From contig JAVBLD010000047.1 of NCBI GenBank assembly GCA_031553705.1, forward strand, positions 1 to 24,584: a stretch of DNA of 24,584 nt, in the 5' to 3' direction. Below the pieces are notes generated by a model. The model saw nothing but the letters and a program-made list of their open reading frames with translations, made no database searches and was not told the DNA's origin. Source of the DNA: JAVBLD01 sp031553705 (GTDB lineage Bacteria; Bacteroidota; Bacteroidia; Bacteroidales; Marinifilaceae). Both the position numbers and the translations under genes were made by a program. Positions 1 through 6,809 of this stretch are shown piece after piece (position 1 is the first letter of the stretch; each line of letters begins with the position of its first letter).

Positions 1-166
1 GAATGGTGTAGTTGAAGGTGCCGGTGGAGTGGTCCACGGTGGCGCTTTTGCTGTCCAGGTATCCCTGGGTCTGGGCATCGGGTTTGAAGTACTGGGCAGG
101 CAATAGTCTTACGGACAGTGAAAATAAAATAAAAAAAATGAATTTTAACAGGAATGGTTTTTTATG
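1..166 (-). CDS. RHS/YD-repeat-like secreted protein, N-terminal fragment (runs off the left edge)
   Basis: On the minus strand an open frame runs from about 166 to base 1. It reads a basic stretch (HKKP), a hydrophobic core (FLLKFIFFILFSLSV) and then LLPAQ, which looks like a signal peptide cut after PAQ. The mature part begins YFKPDAQTQGYLDS and reaches DHSTGTFNYTI. The 'TGTFNYTIP'-like stretch resembles the start of Bacteroidota SpvB/RHS-type wall-associated proteins; that family call is from memory and only about 40 mature residues are visible. No in-frame ATG exists upstream. Possible starts are CTG at 182-184, ATT at 170-172 or an internal CTG, or the true ATG has been lost. The codons (ACC, GGC, CTG, GAC) are more GC-rich than in the neighbours, which suits a transferred gene. 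Whether the gene is functional cannot be told from this fragment. Confidence 0.5.
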
Positions 167-189
167 GCCAATGGCCGGGAACAGGGGTG

Positions 190-239
190 GAATCCGAAGG
201 AGCGGATACGCCGGGAGGTGGCGTAGCGAAGGGGGATTC
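190..239. repeat. Imperfect palindrome, REP-like element
   Basis: The outer arms GAATCC (190-195) and GGATTC (234-239) are exact reverse complements. Inside them ACGCC and GGCGT pair around a GGGAGGT loop. The element is GC-rich within an AT-rich stretch and lies directly upstream of the minus-strand secreted-protein fragment. It may be a dispersed palindromic element or an mRNA leader structure; one copy cannot decide. Confidence 0.45.
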
Positions 240-263
240 AATGACATAGATTCGTGTACATAA

Positions 264-784
264 GGATGTAGCACGTATTTCAGGGTGCAGGATATACCGT
301 TTAAAGGAGGGTATGACGTGCCGGGTGTAATGATTCTTTTCATACGAATTTGTTTTTTTGTTAGCACACTTTTTGATTGTATTGGTGTAAAAATAGAAAA
401 CAAAAGATAATAAATACAAAAATAAGGGGGTTATTTTAGGGAATATTTGACCGGACTGTTTGTTATATTAAAATAGTGATAAATAAATGTTCACGTAAAA
501 ATAGCGGCGGACAGGGTTGAGACAAGGGGAAGCGAAGGGGTGTTTTTGACCGGAAACGGGCGCGGAAAAATGGGAAGAAGGAGGATAAAGTTGGAGGGTA
601 CTTTTTATGGCAGGATATCAAAAAAGACAGGGGAAATGGGGTTAATGATTTGAAATTTGAAATTCAGACAATCTGGGTCATGACATTTTGTAATAATCTC
701 TGATTTAAAGCTGGGGATAAATATAAATAAGAGTGAAATTGTAAGATTCTTTTGATATACGATCGAGGATTGCGCTAATTATAG
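264..784. other. Gene-free stretch
   Basis: No frame on either strand gives a recognisable protein, RNA gene or decayed gene. The short open frames have no plausible composition. A purine-rich patch (about 530-600) and a small direct repeat TTTGAAA (about 650-662) are visible. On the minus strand near 400-415 there is a TATCTTTTG sequence, one base longer than the Bacteroidota -7 box, which could be the promoter of the secreted-protein fragment at the left edge. Confidence 0.5.
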
Positions 785-792
785 TAATTTTG
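785..792 (+). promoter_or_regulatory. -7 box TAATTTTG for the GT2 gene
   Basis: This is an exact match to the Bacteroidota TAnnTTTG box, about 50 bases before the GT2 start codon. No good TTTG -33 element is seen at 19-21 bases upstream, so the promoter call is moderate. Confidence 0.45.
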
Positions 793-846
793 TTTGAAAT
801 CTACGGGTTGATTATTGACTGATATGTAAAAATTAATAATGAATGT

Positions 847-1578
847 ATGAATAAAACGGCAAACTATTGCTTGACTGTGATTGTTCCGGTATACAATGAG
901 GCTGGAAATATTTTACGATTGGAACAGGAGTTAAAACATTTTTTAGAGATAGCAAAATGCCCTTCTTGTGTGTTGTTTGTAAATGACGGATCTACGGATG
1001 AGAGCGGGAAATTGATTGTAGAGGCTTGTGCCCGGAATAAAGATTTTTTATTTCTGACTCTAGCAAAGAACGGAGGATTAAGCACTGCGATGAAGGCAGG
1101 TATTGATCAGGCCTATTCGAGATATGTAGGTTACATTGATGCTGATTTACAGACGGCGCCGGAAGATTTTAATCTTCTACTGGAGTATGCAGAAGGGTAT
1201 GAACTGGTAATGGGCATCAGGACAGGGCGTAAAGACGGTTTTGTTAAAAATATGTCATCTAAAATTGCCAATGGTTTCCGCCGGTATATGACCCATGATG
1301 GGGTGTCGGATACGGGATGCCCTTTAAAGGTGATGCATACGGATTATGCCAAGAGAATTCCTTTTTTCACCGGTATGCACCGGTTTTTGCCGGCTTTGAT
1401 ACAATTGCAACAGGGCAAAGTCAAGCAGGTTCCGGTCAGGCATTTTCAACGGATCGCCGAAAAATCCAAGTATAATCTTCGAAACCGGTTGGTGGGACCT
1501 TTTAAAGACTGCTTTGCTTACCGATGGATGAGGAAGCGATATATCAATTATAAAGTAGCCGAAAACAACCTGAATTAA
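847..1578 (+). CDS. Family 2 glycosyltransferase, polyprenyl-phosphate sugar synthase type
   Basis: This 243-residue protein is a GT-A fold glycosyltransferase of the DPM1/ArnC/GtrB kind. The nucleotide-binding start is VIVPVYNE (residues 11-18), followed by NDGSTD (46-51) and the metal-binding D98-A-D100 in YIDADLQ. No membrane helices are visible, so it is probably a cytosolic or peripheral enzyme that moves a sugar from a nucleotide donor to a lipid phosphate; the sugar is unknown. It lacks the two C-terminal helices often found in GtrB proteins. It converges on a LAB_N protein and an ArnT-like GT39, which suggests a joint pathway in lipid-linked sugar transfer to LPS or another surface glycan. 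The stop codon lies in the loop of a terminator hairpin. Family is clear; substrate is inferred only as a class. Confidence 0.88.
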   Translation: MNKTANYCLTVIVPVYNEAGNILRLEQELKHFLEIAKCPSCVLFVNDGSTDESGKLIVEACARNKDFLFLTLAKNGGLSTAMKAGIDQAYSRYVGYIDADLQTAPEDFNLLLEYAEGYELVMGIRTGRKDGFVKNMSSKIANGFRRYMTHDGVSDTGCPLKVMHTDYAKRIPFFTGMHRFLPALIQLQQGKVKQVPVRHFQRIAEKSKYNLRNRLVGPFKDCFAYRWMRKRYINYKVAENNLN

Positions 1579-1597
1579 TTCAGGTTGTTTTGTTTTT
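1562..1597 (+). terminator. Rho-independent terminator of the GT2 gene
   Basis: A perfect 13-bp stem (1562-1574 with 1579-1591) closes a TTAA loop and is followed by a T-rich tail (GTTTTT). The last GT2 codons form the left arm and the TAA stop is in the loop. The tail also runs into the 3' end of the convergent LAB_N gene. Confidence 0.85.
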
Positions 1598-2246
1598 ACT
1601 GATCGACTTCAACTTCCCGTGTGCTCACGACTCTTTTTTTATTATAGAGATACAGCAGATATATATTCCGGCTGTAGACGATGACGCCGGTGCACTGTCC
1701 TAATATCAGTACCGGATCGAGACGGATCAGTGCGTAACTGATAATGACCGAAGAGCCGATTAAACTGATGACCCAAAAGCCTAAGGGTAGAATCGATTCG
1801 TTTCTTTTGCGGGAGTAGAACCATTGATAAACAAAACGCAATGTGAAGATAACCTGTCCGAGTGACCCGAAAATTAAAAGTCCCAGCGGAATCTTTTCAT
1901 TATAAAAAAATTGTTCGGCAAACTGATGTCCTTTGACGACCATATAAAGTAAAGCAACAACCGGAGTCAATAGCAGAATATACCGGATTAATTTTGCATT
2001 CTTTTTCCAACCGTCTTTTGCATTCAGATTCCAGATGTATATATAATAAGAGATCATTTGTCCGAGGATGATCGCAAAATCATCCCGCATCCATCCGTAA
2101 AAGAAAAGAAGATAGGAGCCGGCAATGCTAAGCACCCAGAAAATGGCCGGTGAAGTGACCTGTTTTGCCCGTTCCGAAATGATCCATTGAACAAGTAATC
2201 TGGCCGAGAAACAAGCCTGAGCCAGGAATCCGATGATATATATCAT
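1596..2246 (-). CDS. Tandem LAB_N (lipid A biosynthesis N-terminal domain) membrane protein
   Basis: The 216-residue membrane protein holds two copies of the LAB_N domain. Repeat one covers about residues 2-74 (GFLAQACFSARLLVQW, then FWVLSIAGSYLLFFYGW). Repeat two covers about 120-200 (GSLGQVIFTLRFVYQW, then FWVISLIGS). A hydrophobic helix and a basic linker join them, giving about six or seven membrane segments. LAB_N was named from the N-terminus of some LpxB proteins, but no LpxB catalytic domain is present here. As recalled, LAB_N is related to PQ-loop/SWEET-type three-helix repeats, so a transport or flipping role is plausible but unproven. It starts 3 bases after the GT39 stop, so the two are surely co-transcribed. 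The convergent GT2 gene supports a role in lipid-linked sugar transfer. Confidence 0.85.
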   Translation of the reverse strand: MIYIIGFLAQACFSARLLVQWIISERAKQVTSPAIFWVLSIAGSYLLFFYGWMRDDFAIILGQMISYYIYIWNLNAKDGWKKNAKLIRYILLLTPVVALLYMVVKGHQFAEQFFYNEKIPLGLLIFGSLGQVIFTLRFVYQWFYSRKRNESILPLGFWVISLIGSSVIISYALIRLDPVLILGQCTGVIVYSRNIYLLYLYNKKRVVSTREVEVDQ

Positions 2247-2249
2247 ACA

Positions 2250-3800
2250 TTAATGATTAAGTTCAAAAACTATAATGTCGTAATTTTCAATTCTATATGT
2301 CTTTCTGTATTTTATCAATTCATAAAATTCCGGATGCTTTTTTATATCCCCGTCGCGTATAAATAAGATAAATGACTGAGCTTTAAGAGCCTCTTTGATC
2401 TCTTCGATCGTTACTTTCTCTATATCATTATCCAGGTAGGCATCCATATTTTCTCCACTCCTGAACAAATAAAAGAAGTAAGTGTCAATGTTTTCTTTTG
2501 CAGCGATCTCTTTTGCTTTATCCGCCATCTCTCCGAAACCGATCTTTGAGTTGAATTCAGGCAGTGCAAAAGCGCTTGTAAAAATAGTCAAAAGGATTCC
2601 GATAGCCAAACTGTTAATCGCGTAACAGAGCTTTTCCCGAAAAATAAAGATAAGCGACAGTATTGCGGATACCGATAGTATAATGCTTGCCAGAATGGTT
2701 TGCGGACAAAGGATAGGTATATCAATATATCCGGAAGCGATAAGTAGACCTGGAAATGCCAATGCCATAATTCCCGAGGGGATAATTATTGTAAAGTAGG
2801 TCTTTTTCTCGTTGATTTTTGGCAAAACTAGAATTGTCAGGTAAGCAAAAAACGGGAATATCGGTAACAAGTAGATATCAAGCTTAGAGCTGAAAAGAGA
2901 AAATGTAATGAATGTAACGGAGATCACGATCAGGAAAAATCTTTCGAGATCGCTTTTAATGACTCGCTTCCCAATACCGGTTGCAATAATCATAATATAA
3001 AAAAGGGTCCACGGAGCAAGGGCATACCAAATGATTTTGCAATAGTAATAAAACGGTTCTTTATGGTGGAAAGCATCGACAGCCCGGTTTACTGTTTGAT
3101 TAAAAAGCAGGTTATTCAGGTATGCTTTTCCACCCTCAATATATACGCCTCCGAACCATATCGAACACAGCCCCAATAATATAAGCCATGTTATCCATCC
3201 GAAATATCTTTTCCAGTCGGCTATTTTCTTCTCTATTGATAAAAAGACCGGGATGGAGATCACTGGAATAAGTATTCCTGCGGGGCCTTTTGTAAATAAT
3301 GCCATGAAAATATAGAATGGAAAAAGGATTTTATCGGTTTTACCGTATCGGTTGTTGTATAGTTTAAAGAAAGTATAAAGCGAAAGAATAATAAACATGC
3401 ACATTAACATATCCATCCGGGCTACAATAGCGGAGCCGGTAAAAAGCCCGCTGGTTATCAGCATCAGTGATCCACTGTTCCGGAGCTGTCCGGATACACT
3501 GTCTTTTACCCATTTATCCATAATGTACAGGATCACTAATGCCGGAATGATGGAAAAGAGGGAGATAAAAAACATATTATGGGTACCGAAAAGCCATTTA
3601 CCAAGCATGATGATCCAGATATATAGCGGAGGCTTATCGGCATAGACCGCACCATGGTTCCAGAATGTAAATATATTTCCGTTGTGTAGGGCTTCGTCTG
3701 CAATGCTTAAGTATTTCAGTTCGTTGTTAGGTGTGAAATCCCGGAAAATACACAGCGGAATGAAGCATAAAAACAACAGAAGATACTTAGGGATTTTCAT
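2250..3800 (-). CDS. ArnT-like GT39 family integral membrane glycosyltransferase
   Basis: This 516-residue polytopic protein resembles ArnT and protein O-mannosyltransferases (GT-C fold). A short cytosolic start (MKIPKYLL) and one helix lead to a first periplasmic loop with the acidic site D-E in SIADEALHNG. The GT39 hallmark ADKPPLYIW follows near residues 50-58. About ten or more further helices come next, then a soluble C-terminal segment of about 100 residues (from roughly 415), as in bacterial ArnT. The family takes a sugar from undecaprenyl phosphate and transfers it to lipid A or another acceptor on the periplasmic side. Length agrees with ArnT-like proteins (about 500-550). Aminoarabinose as substrate should not be assumed, because no other arn genes are present. 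It is first in a two-gene operon with the LAB_N gene and has its own promoter at 3859-3866. Confidence 0.87.
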   Translation of the reverse strand: MKIPKYLLLFLCFIPLCIFRDFTPNNELKYLSIADEALHNGNIFTFWNHGAVYADKPPLYIWIIMLGKWLFGTHNMFFISLFSIIPALVILYIMDKWVKDSVSGQLRNSGSLMLITSGLFTGSAIVARMDMLMCMFIILSLYTFFKLYNNRYGKTDKILFPFYIFMALFTKGPAGILIPVISIPVFLSIEKKIADWKRYFGWITWLILLGLCSIWFGGVYIEGGKAYLNNLLFNQTVNRAVDAFHHKEPFYYYCKIIWYALAPWTLFYIMIIATGIGKRVIKSDLERFFLIVISVTFITFSLFSSKLDIYLLPIFPFFAYLTILVLPKINEKKTYFTIIIPSGIMALAFPGLLIASGYIDIPILCPQTILASIILSVSAILSLIFIFREKLCYAINSLAIGILLTIFTSAFALPEFNSKIGFGEMADKAKEIAAKENIDTYFFYLFRSGENMDAYLDNDIEKVTIEEIKEALKAQSFILFIRDGDIKKHPEFYELIKYRKTYRIENYDIIVFELNH

Positions 3801-3858
3801 ACGAATATAAATTATTTATATATACGTAAGATATGGTTTATGTTACAATATCAGGCCT

Positions 3859-3866
3859 CAAAGATA
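3859..3866 (-). promoter_or_regulatory. -7 box TATCTTTG for the GT39-LAB_N operon
   Basis: The minus strand shows TATCTTTG, an exact TAnnTTTG match, giving a predicted start near 3852 and a leader of about 50 bases. It sits just after the tsf terminator, so the sugar-transfer operon should be transcribed separately from the ribosomal operon. Confidence 0.6.
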
Positions 3867-3881
3867 ACAATAGGAACGGAT

Positions 3882-3912
3882 AAAAAAAGCACCCGGCTAA
3901 AGGTGCTTTTTT
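3882..3912 (-). terminator. Terminator of the rplM-rpsI-rpsB-tsf operon
   Basis: On the minus strand an A-run and GCACC pair with GGTGC and a T-run around an 8-base loop (TTTAGCCG). The stem has a GC core flanked by A/T tracts, so it can act in both directions, and it lies 16 bases after the tsf stop. Confidence 0.85.
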
Positions 3913-3927
3913 AAAAGAAGTATAATT

Positions 3928-4746
3928 TTACACATTCAGTGTGAATCTTACAAAGGAGGTTACGGTTAATGTTTTGTCGTGACTCTCTAAGTAAGCTTTC
4001 ACGGTGATCTTGCCGTCTTTTACGAAGGTTTGATTTAACAGCGTTGCTTCCTGGTAGAATTTATTCAACCGGCCTTCGGCAATTTTATCCAGCATGGCTT
4101 CCGGTTTTCCTTCTTCACGTGCCTTTTCTTTGCCTAACATTAATTCATGCTCTACAACGTTTTGCGGTACATCATTTTTATCGATGGCAATAGGTGCCAT
4201 TGCTGCAATTTGCATTGCAATATCTTTTTTCACCTGTTCGGCGGCTTTCTTATTGAAGCCCACTACGGTTGCCAATTTATTTCCGGGGTGAATATAGACG
4301 ATGGTATCTTCGGCGGTAACTTTATCGTAGAAGCTCAATTCAATCTTTTCGCCGATTACTCCGGTTTGTTCTGCGACCTGTTCTGCAATGGATCTGCCGT
4401 TCATTTGCTCTGCCAGTAATGCATCCAAATTTGCAGGCATTTTGGCCAGTGCAGTGTTAAGAATCTGACGTGTAAAAGCGATGAAATTTTCGTTTTTGGC
4501 AACAAAGTCGGTTTCGCAGTTAAGGCTTACGATAACTCCTTTCTTATCCTCGCAGGCTGCAAGTACACAGCCTTCTTTAGCCTCTCTATCTGCACGTTTA
4601 TTTGCGATAGCAAGGCCTTTTTTACGGATAATATCAACTGCTCTGTCAAAATCTCCTTCAGCTTCCTGAAGCGCATGTTTACAGTCCATCATCCCTGCAT
4701 TGGTTGCTTGACGCAACTTCATTACATCTGCTGCTTTTATTTCCAT
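3928..4746 (-). CDS. tsf: Translation elongation factor Ts
   Basis: EF-Ts is the guanine nucleotide exchange factor that reloads EF-Tu with GTP. The N-terminal UBA-like domain includes KLRQATNAGMMDCK (residues 10-23). The EF-Tu contact motif TDFVAKNE is at residues 79-86, within the core exchange domain. Two core subdomains follow, with a dimer-type C-terminus (KITVKAYLESH). The length of 272 residues fits the shorter EF-Ts forms of Porphyromonadaceae-like bacteria. The gene is last in the ribosomal operon, 26 bases after rpsB, and is followed by a strong terminator. Start at the ATG of MEIKAADVM, matching the family. Confidence 0.97.
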   Translation of the reverse strand: MEIKAADVMKLRQATNAGMMDCKHALQEAEGDFDRAVDIIRKKGLAIANKRADREAKEGCVLAACEDKKGVIVSLNCETDFVAKNENFIAFTRQILNTALAKMPANLDALLAEQMNGRSIAEQVAEQTGVIGEKIELSFYDKVTAEDTIVYIHPGNKLATVVGFNKKAAEQVKKDIAMQIAAMAPIAIDKNDVPQNVVEHELMLGKEKAREEGKPEAMLDKIAEGRLNKFYQEATLLNQTFVKDGKITVKAYLESHDKTLTVTSFVRFTLNV

Positions 4747-4772
4747 TTTACTCTTATTTAAATGTTAAAAGA

Positions 4773-5579
4773 CTACTCTTCACTGGAAGAATTCATTTCT
4801 TCAGTGTCGTCATCACTTTCAGTGTCGTCTGATGCTTTGTCCGCCTTTTTTACAGCCGTTTTTTTCTCTCCTCCTTCTTTTTCTTTTTCGGCTTTTCTTT
4901 CGGAAAGTCCCTCTTTGATTGCTCCGGAAACCTTGTCAATGATCAGATCGATAGAGGTAGAAGCATCATCGTTACAAGGGATGACAAAGTCAATACCATC
5001 CGGATTTGAGTTGGTATCAACCATGGCAAATACAGGGATTCCCAAAGATCTGGCTTCTTTAATTGCGATATACTCTTTCATAACATCGACAACAAAAAGA
5101 GCTGCCGGAAGGCGGGTCAAGTCTGCAATACTACCTAAGTTTTTTTCCAGTTTTGCTCTCTGACGTGAGATTTGTAGCTTTTCTCTTTTTGAAAGATGGG
5201 TAAAGGTTCCGTCTTTTTCCATCTTATCGATAGTGGTCATTTTTTTCACCGCTTTCCGGATTGTCGGAAAGTTTGTCAACATACCACCCGGCCATCTTTC
5301 GGTTACGTACGGCATGTTAATATTGGAAATTTTTTCAGCAACAATGTCCTTAGCCTGTTTTTTTGTTGCGACAAACAGAATTTTTCTTCCTGATTTAGCA
5401 ATTTGCCTTAACGCTGCCGAAGCTTTGTCGAGCATAATAGCTGTTTTGTTCAGGTCAATGATGTGGATATTATTACGCTCCATAAAAATATAGGGAGCCA
5501 TTTTAGGATTCCATTTTTTTGTGAGGTGCCCGAAGTGACATCCTGCATTCAATAATTCGTCAAAATTTGTAGCTGACAT
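4773..5579 (-). CDS. rpsB: 30S ribosomal protein S2
   Basis: S2 binds late to the 30S subunit and is needed to hold S1 in proteobacteria. The sequence carries family motifs: LLNAGCHFGHLTKKWNPKM near residues 10-28, the IHIIDLNKT strand, RWPGGMLTNF, DLTRLPAALFVVD and the conserved AMVDTNSNPDGIDFVIPCND segment. The C-terminus (about 225-268) is a low-complexity lysine- and acid-rich tail ending EEMNSSSEE, longer than the minimal S2 but usual in this phylum. It sits 93 bases after rpsI and 26 bases before tsf. A hairpin in the upstream spacer may be a regulatory site. Confidence 0.97.
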   Translation of the reverse strand: MSATNFDELLNAGCHFGHLTKKWNPKMAPYIFMERNNIHIIDLNKTAIMLDKASAALRQIAKSGRKILFVATKKQAKDIVAEKISNINMPYVTERWPGGMLTNFPTIRKAVKKMTTIDKMEKDGTFTHLSKREKLQISRQRAKLEKNLGSIADLTRLPAALFVVDVMKEYIAIKEARSLGIPVFAMVDTNSNPDGIDFVIPCNDDASTSIDLIIDKVSGAIKEGLSERKAEKEKEGGEKKTAVKKADKASDDTESDDDTEEMNSSSEE

Positions 5580-5620
5580 TTTTTTTGTTTTTTAAAGTTT
5601 ACTTTCTTCCATTTAATCAA

Positions 5621-5653
5621 TTGGCGGGTAGTTCATAATAGAAGTCCCGTCAA
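5621..5653 (-). promoter_or_regulatory. Hairpin in the rpsI-rpsB spacer
   Basis: On the minus strand TTGACGGG (5646-5653) can pair with CCCGCCAA (5621-5628) with one mismatch, around a 17-base loop. It lies about 42 bases before rpsB. It could be an S2 autoregulatory leader or an mRNA-processing site; there is no poly-T tail, so it is not a terminator. Confidence 0.35.
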
Positions 5654-5672
5654 TTTAGATACTAAACTGCTA

Positions 5673-6059
5673 TTAACGTTTAGAGAACTGGAATCTTTTG
5701 CGTGCCTTCGGCCGTCCCGGTTTCTTACGTTCTACTTCGCGCGGATCCCTTGTCATGAATCCTGCCGCTTTTAAAGTTGCCTTGTGTTCGGCATTGATTT
5801 CTACCAAAGCTCTGGCAATACCCAAACGCAAGGCTTCTGCCTGGCCTTTAAAACCGCCTCCGTCGAGATTTACTTTAATATCATATTGACCTACAACCCC
5901 CAATAATTCTAACGGTTGTCTTACAATGTACTGAAGAGTGGGGATGGGGAAATATTCTTCAAGGTTTCTCTTATTAATAACGATATTACCTTTGCCTTCA
6001 CTGATATAAACGCGGGCTACTGCCGCTTTTCTTCTACCGATTGTATTAATCACTTCCAT
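5673..6059 (-). CDS. rpsI: 30S ribosomal protein S9
   Basis: S9 sits in the 30S head, where its basic C-terminal tail reaches the P-site tRNA. The whole fold is visible in 128 residues: the N-terminal GRRKAAVARVYISEG, LEEYFP, DIKVNLDGGGFKGQAEALRLGIARAL and the tail ending KRFQFSKR, with the terminal K-R present. Length is typical for the family (about 128-130). It starts 6 bases after rplM, so the two are translationally close, as in nearly all bacteria. Confidence 0.97.
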   Translation of the reverse strand: MEVINTIGRRKAAVARVYISEGKGNIVINKRNLEEYFPIPTLQYIVRQPLELLGVVGQYDIKVNLDGGGFKGQAEALRLGIARALVEINAEHKATLKAAGFMTRDPREVERKKPGRPKARKRFQFSKR

Positions 6060-6065
6060 AGCTTG

Positions 6066-6521
6066 TTATTTTAAAGAGTTTAAGTCAATAACCTTCGGTT
6101 GTTGTGCTTCATGTTTGTGGTTGGCACCAACATAAAGATAAAGGTTTTTTATTACTGCTCTTCCAAGACGATTTTTAGGAAGCATACCGTGTACGGCGTG
6201 TTCGATAACCCTTTCCGGATGGGTTTTTAAAACCTGATTCGGATGTGTAATTCGCTGACCTCCAGGATGACCTGTATGTCTGATGTACTTTTTCTGGGTT
6301 AATTTATTCCCGGTTAATACCACTTTTTCCGCATTAATAACAATAACGTTATCTCCGCAATCTACGTGAGGTGTAAAGGATGGTTTATACTTACCTCTTA
6401 ATAGTTTCGCAACTTTTGAAGCAAGGCGTCCCAAAACCTCGTTTTCTGCATCAATTACTACCCACTCTTTTTGAACGGTGGCTTTGTTGGCAGAAACTGT
6501 CTTGTAACTGATTTGATCCAC
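6066..6521 (-). CDS. rplM: 50S ribosomal protein L13
   Basis: L13 is an early 50S assembly protein. Motifs include EWVVIDAENEVLGRLASKVAKLL, the GDNVIVINAEKVVLTGNK block, HTGHPGG, GMLPKNRLGR and the ending HEAQQPKVIDL. The start is set here at GTG (6519-6521), giving 151 residues that begin with DQISYKTVSANKATV, matching the usual Bacteroidales N-terminus. An ATG at 6566 in the same frame would add 15 residues (MLQKTNRCII...) not known from the family. It would also lie about 10 bases from the predicted transcription start given by the TATCTTTG box at 6584-6591. It is the first gene of the rplM-rpsI-rpsB-tsf operon. Confidence 0.93.
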   Translation of the reverse strand: MDQISYKTVSANKATVQKEWVVIDAENEVLGRLASKVAKLLRGKYKPSFTPHVDCGDNVIVINAEKVVLTGNKLTQKKYIRHTGHPGGQRITHPNQVLKTHPERVIEHAVHGMLPKNRLGRAVIKNLYLYVGANHKHEAQQPKVIDLNSLK

Positions 6522-6583
6522 TTGTTTTAAAATTTTAATTATACATCTGTTTGTCTTTTGAAGCAATAACCTACTGTAAATTA

Positions 6584-6591
6584 CAAAGATA
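6584..6591 (-). promoter_or_regulatory. -7 box TATCTTTG of the ribosomal operon
   Basis: This is an exact TAnnTTTG on the minus strand. The predicted start near 6577 gives a leader of about 56 bases to the chosen GTG start of rplM. The -33 region (TTTTACAG, about 20 bases upstream) is only partly like TTTG. A ribosomal leader RNA could lie here; Bacteroidia L13 leaders are reported in my memory, but I cannot fold it convincingly. Confidence 0.6.
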
Positions 6592-6809
6592 GGATAACGC
6601 GATTGCCGGGCAGGCTGTAAAATCCGATTTTGTAAATTACCCCGTAAGATAAATGGCTAAGGTTCAGTCTTACAGTTTAAAATAGAGTATACCACTCCAA
6701 AATGAGGGACAAAATTATACAAAATAATTTAGTTTCAAATAGTTTAATCATAGAAAATATTAATGACCCGCTGAAAAAGGATAAAAAGATAAAAATATTT
6801 TCTCCAAAA

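Noticed and set aside
12..263. 83-residue plus-strand open frame
   Set aside because: It lies antisense to the signal-peptide frame and reads through the palindrome; it is an artefact of the GC-rich patch.
162..419. 85-residue minus-strand open frame (MYLLSFVFYFYTN...)
   Set aside because: It crosses the palindrome and ends just before the frame that has a signal peptide; composition is not protein-like and no family is recognised.
2250..3800. Assigning the GT39 as true ArnT (polymyxin resistance)
   Set aside because: None of the other arn genes needed to make undecaprenyl-aminoarabinose is present; the sugar may be different.
6522..6577. Firm call of an L13 leader RNA
   Set aside because: The short AT-rich leader does not show a stem I can pair with confidence; a covariance-model search would be needed.
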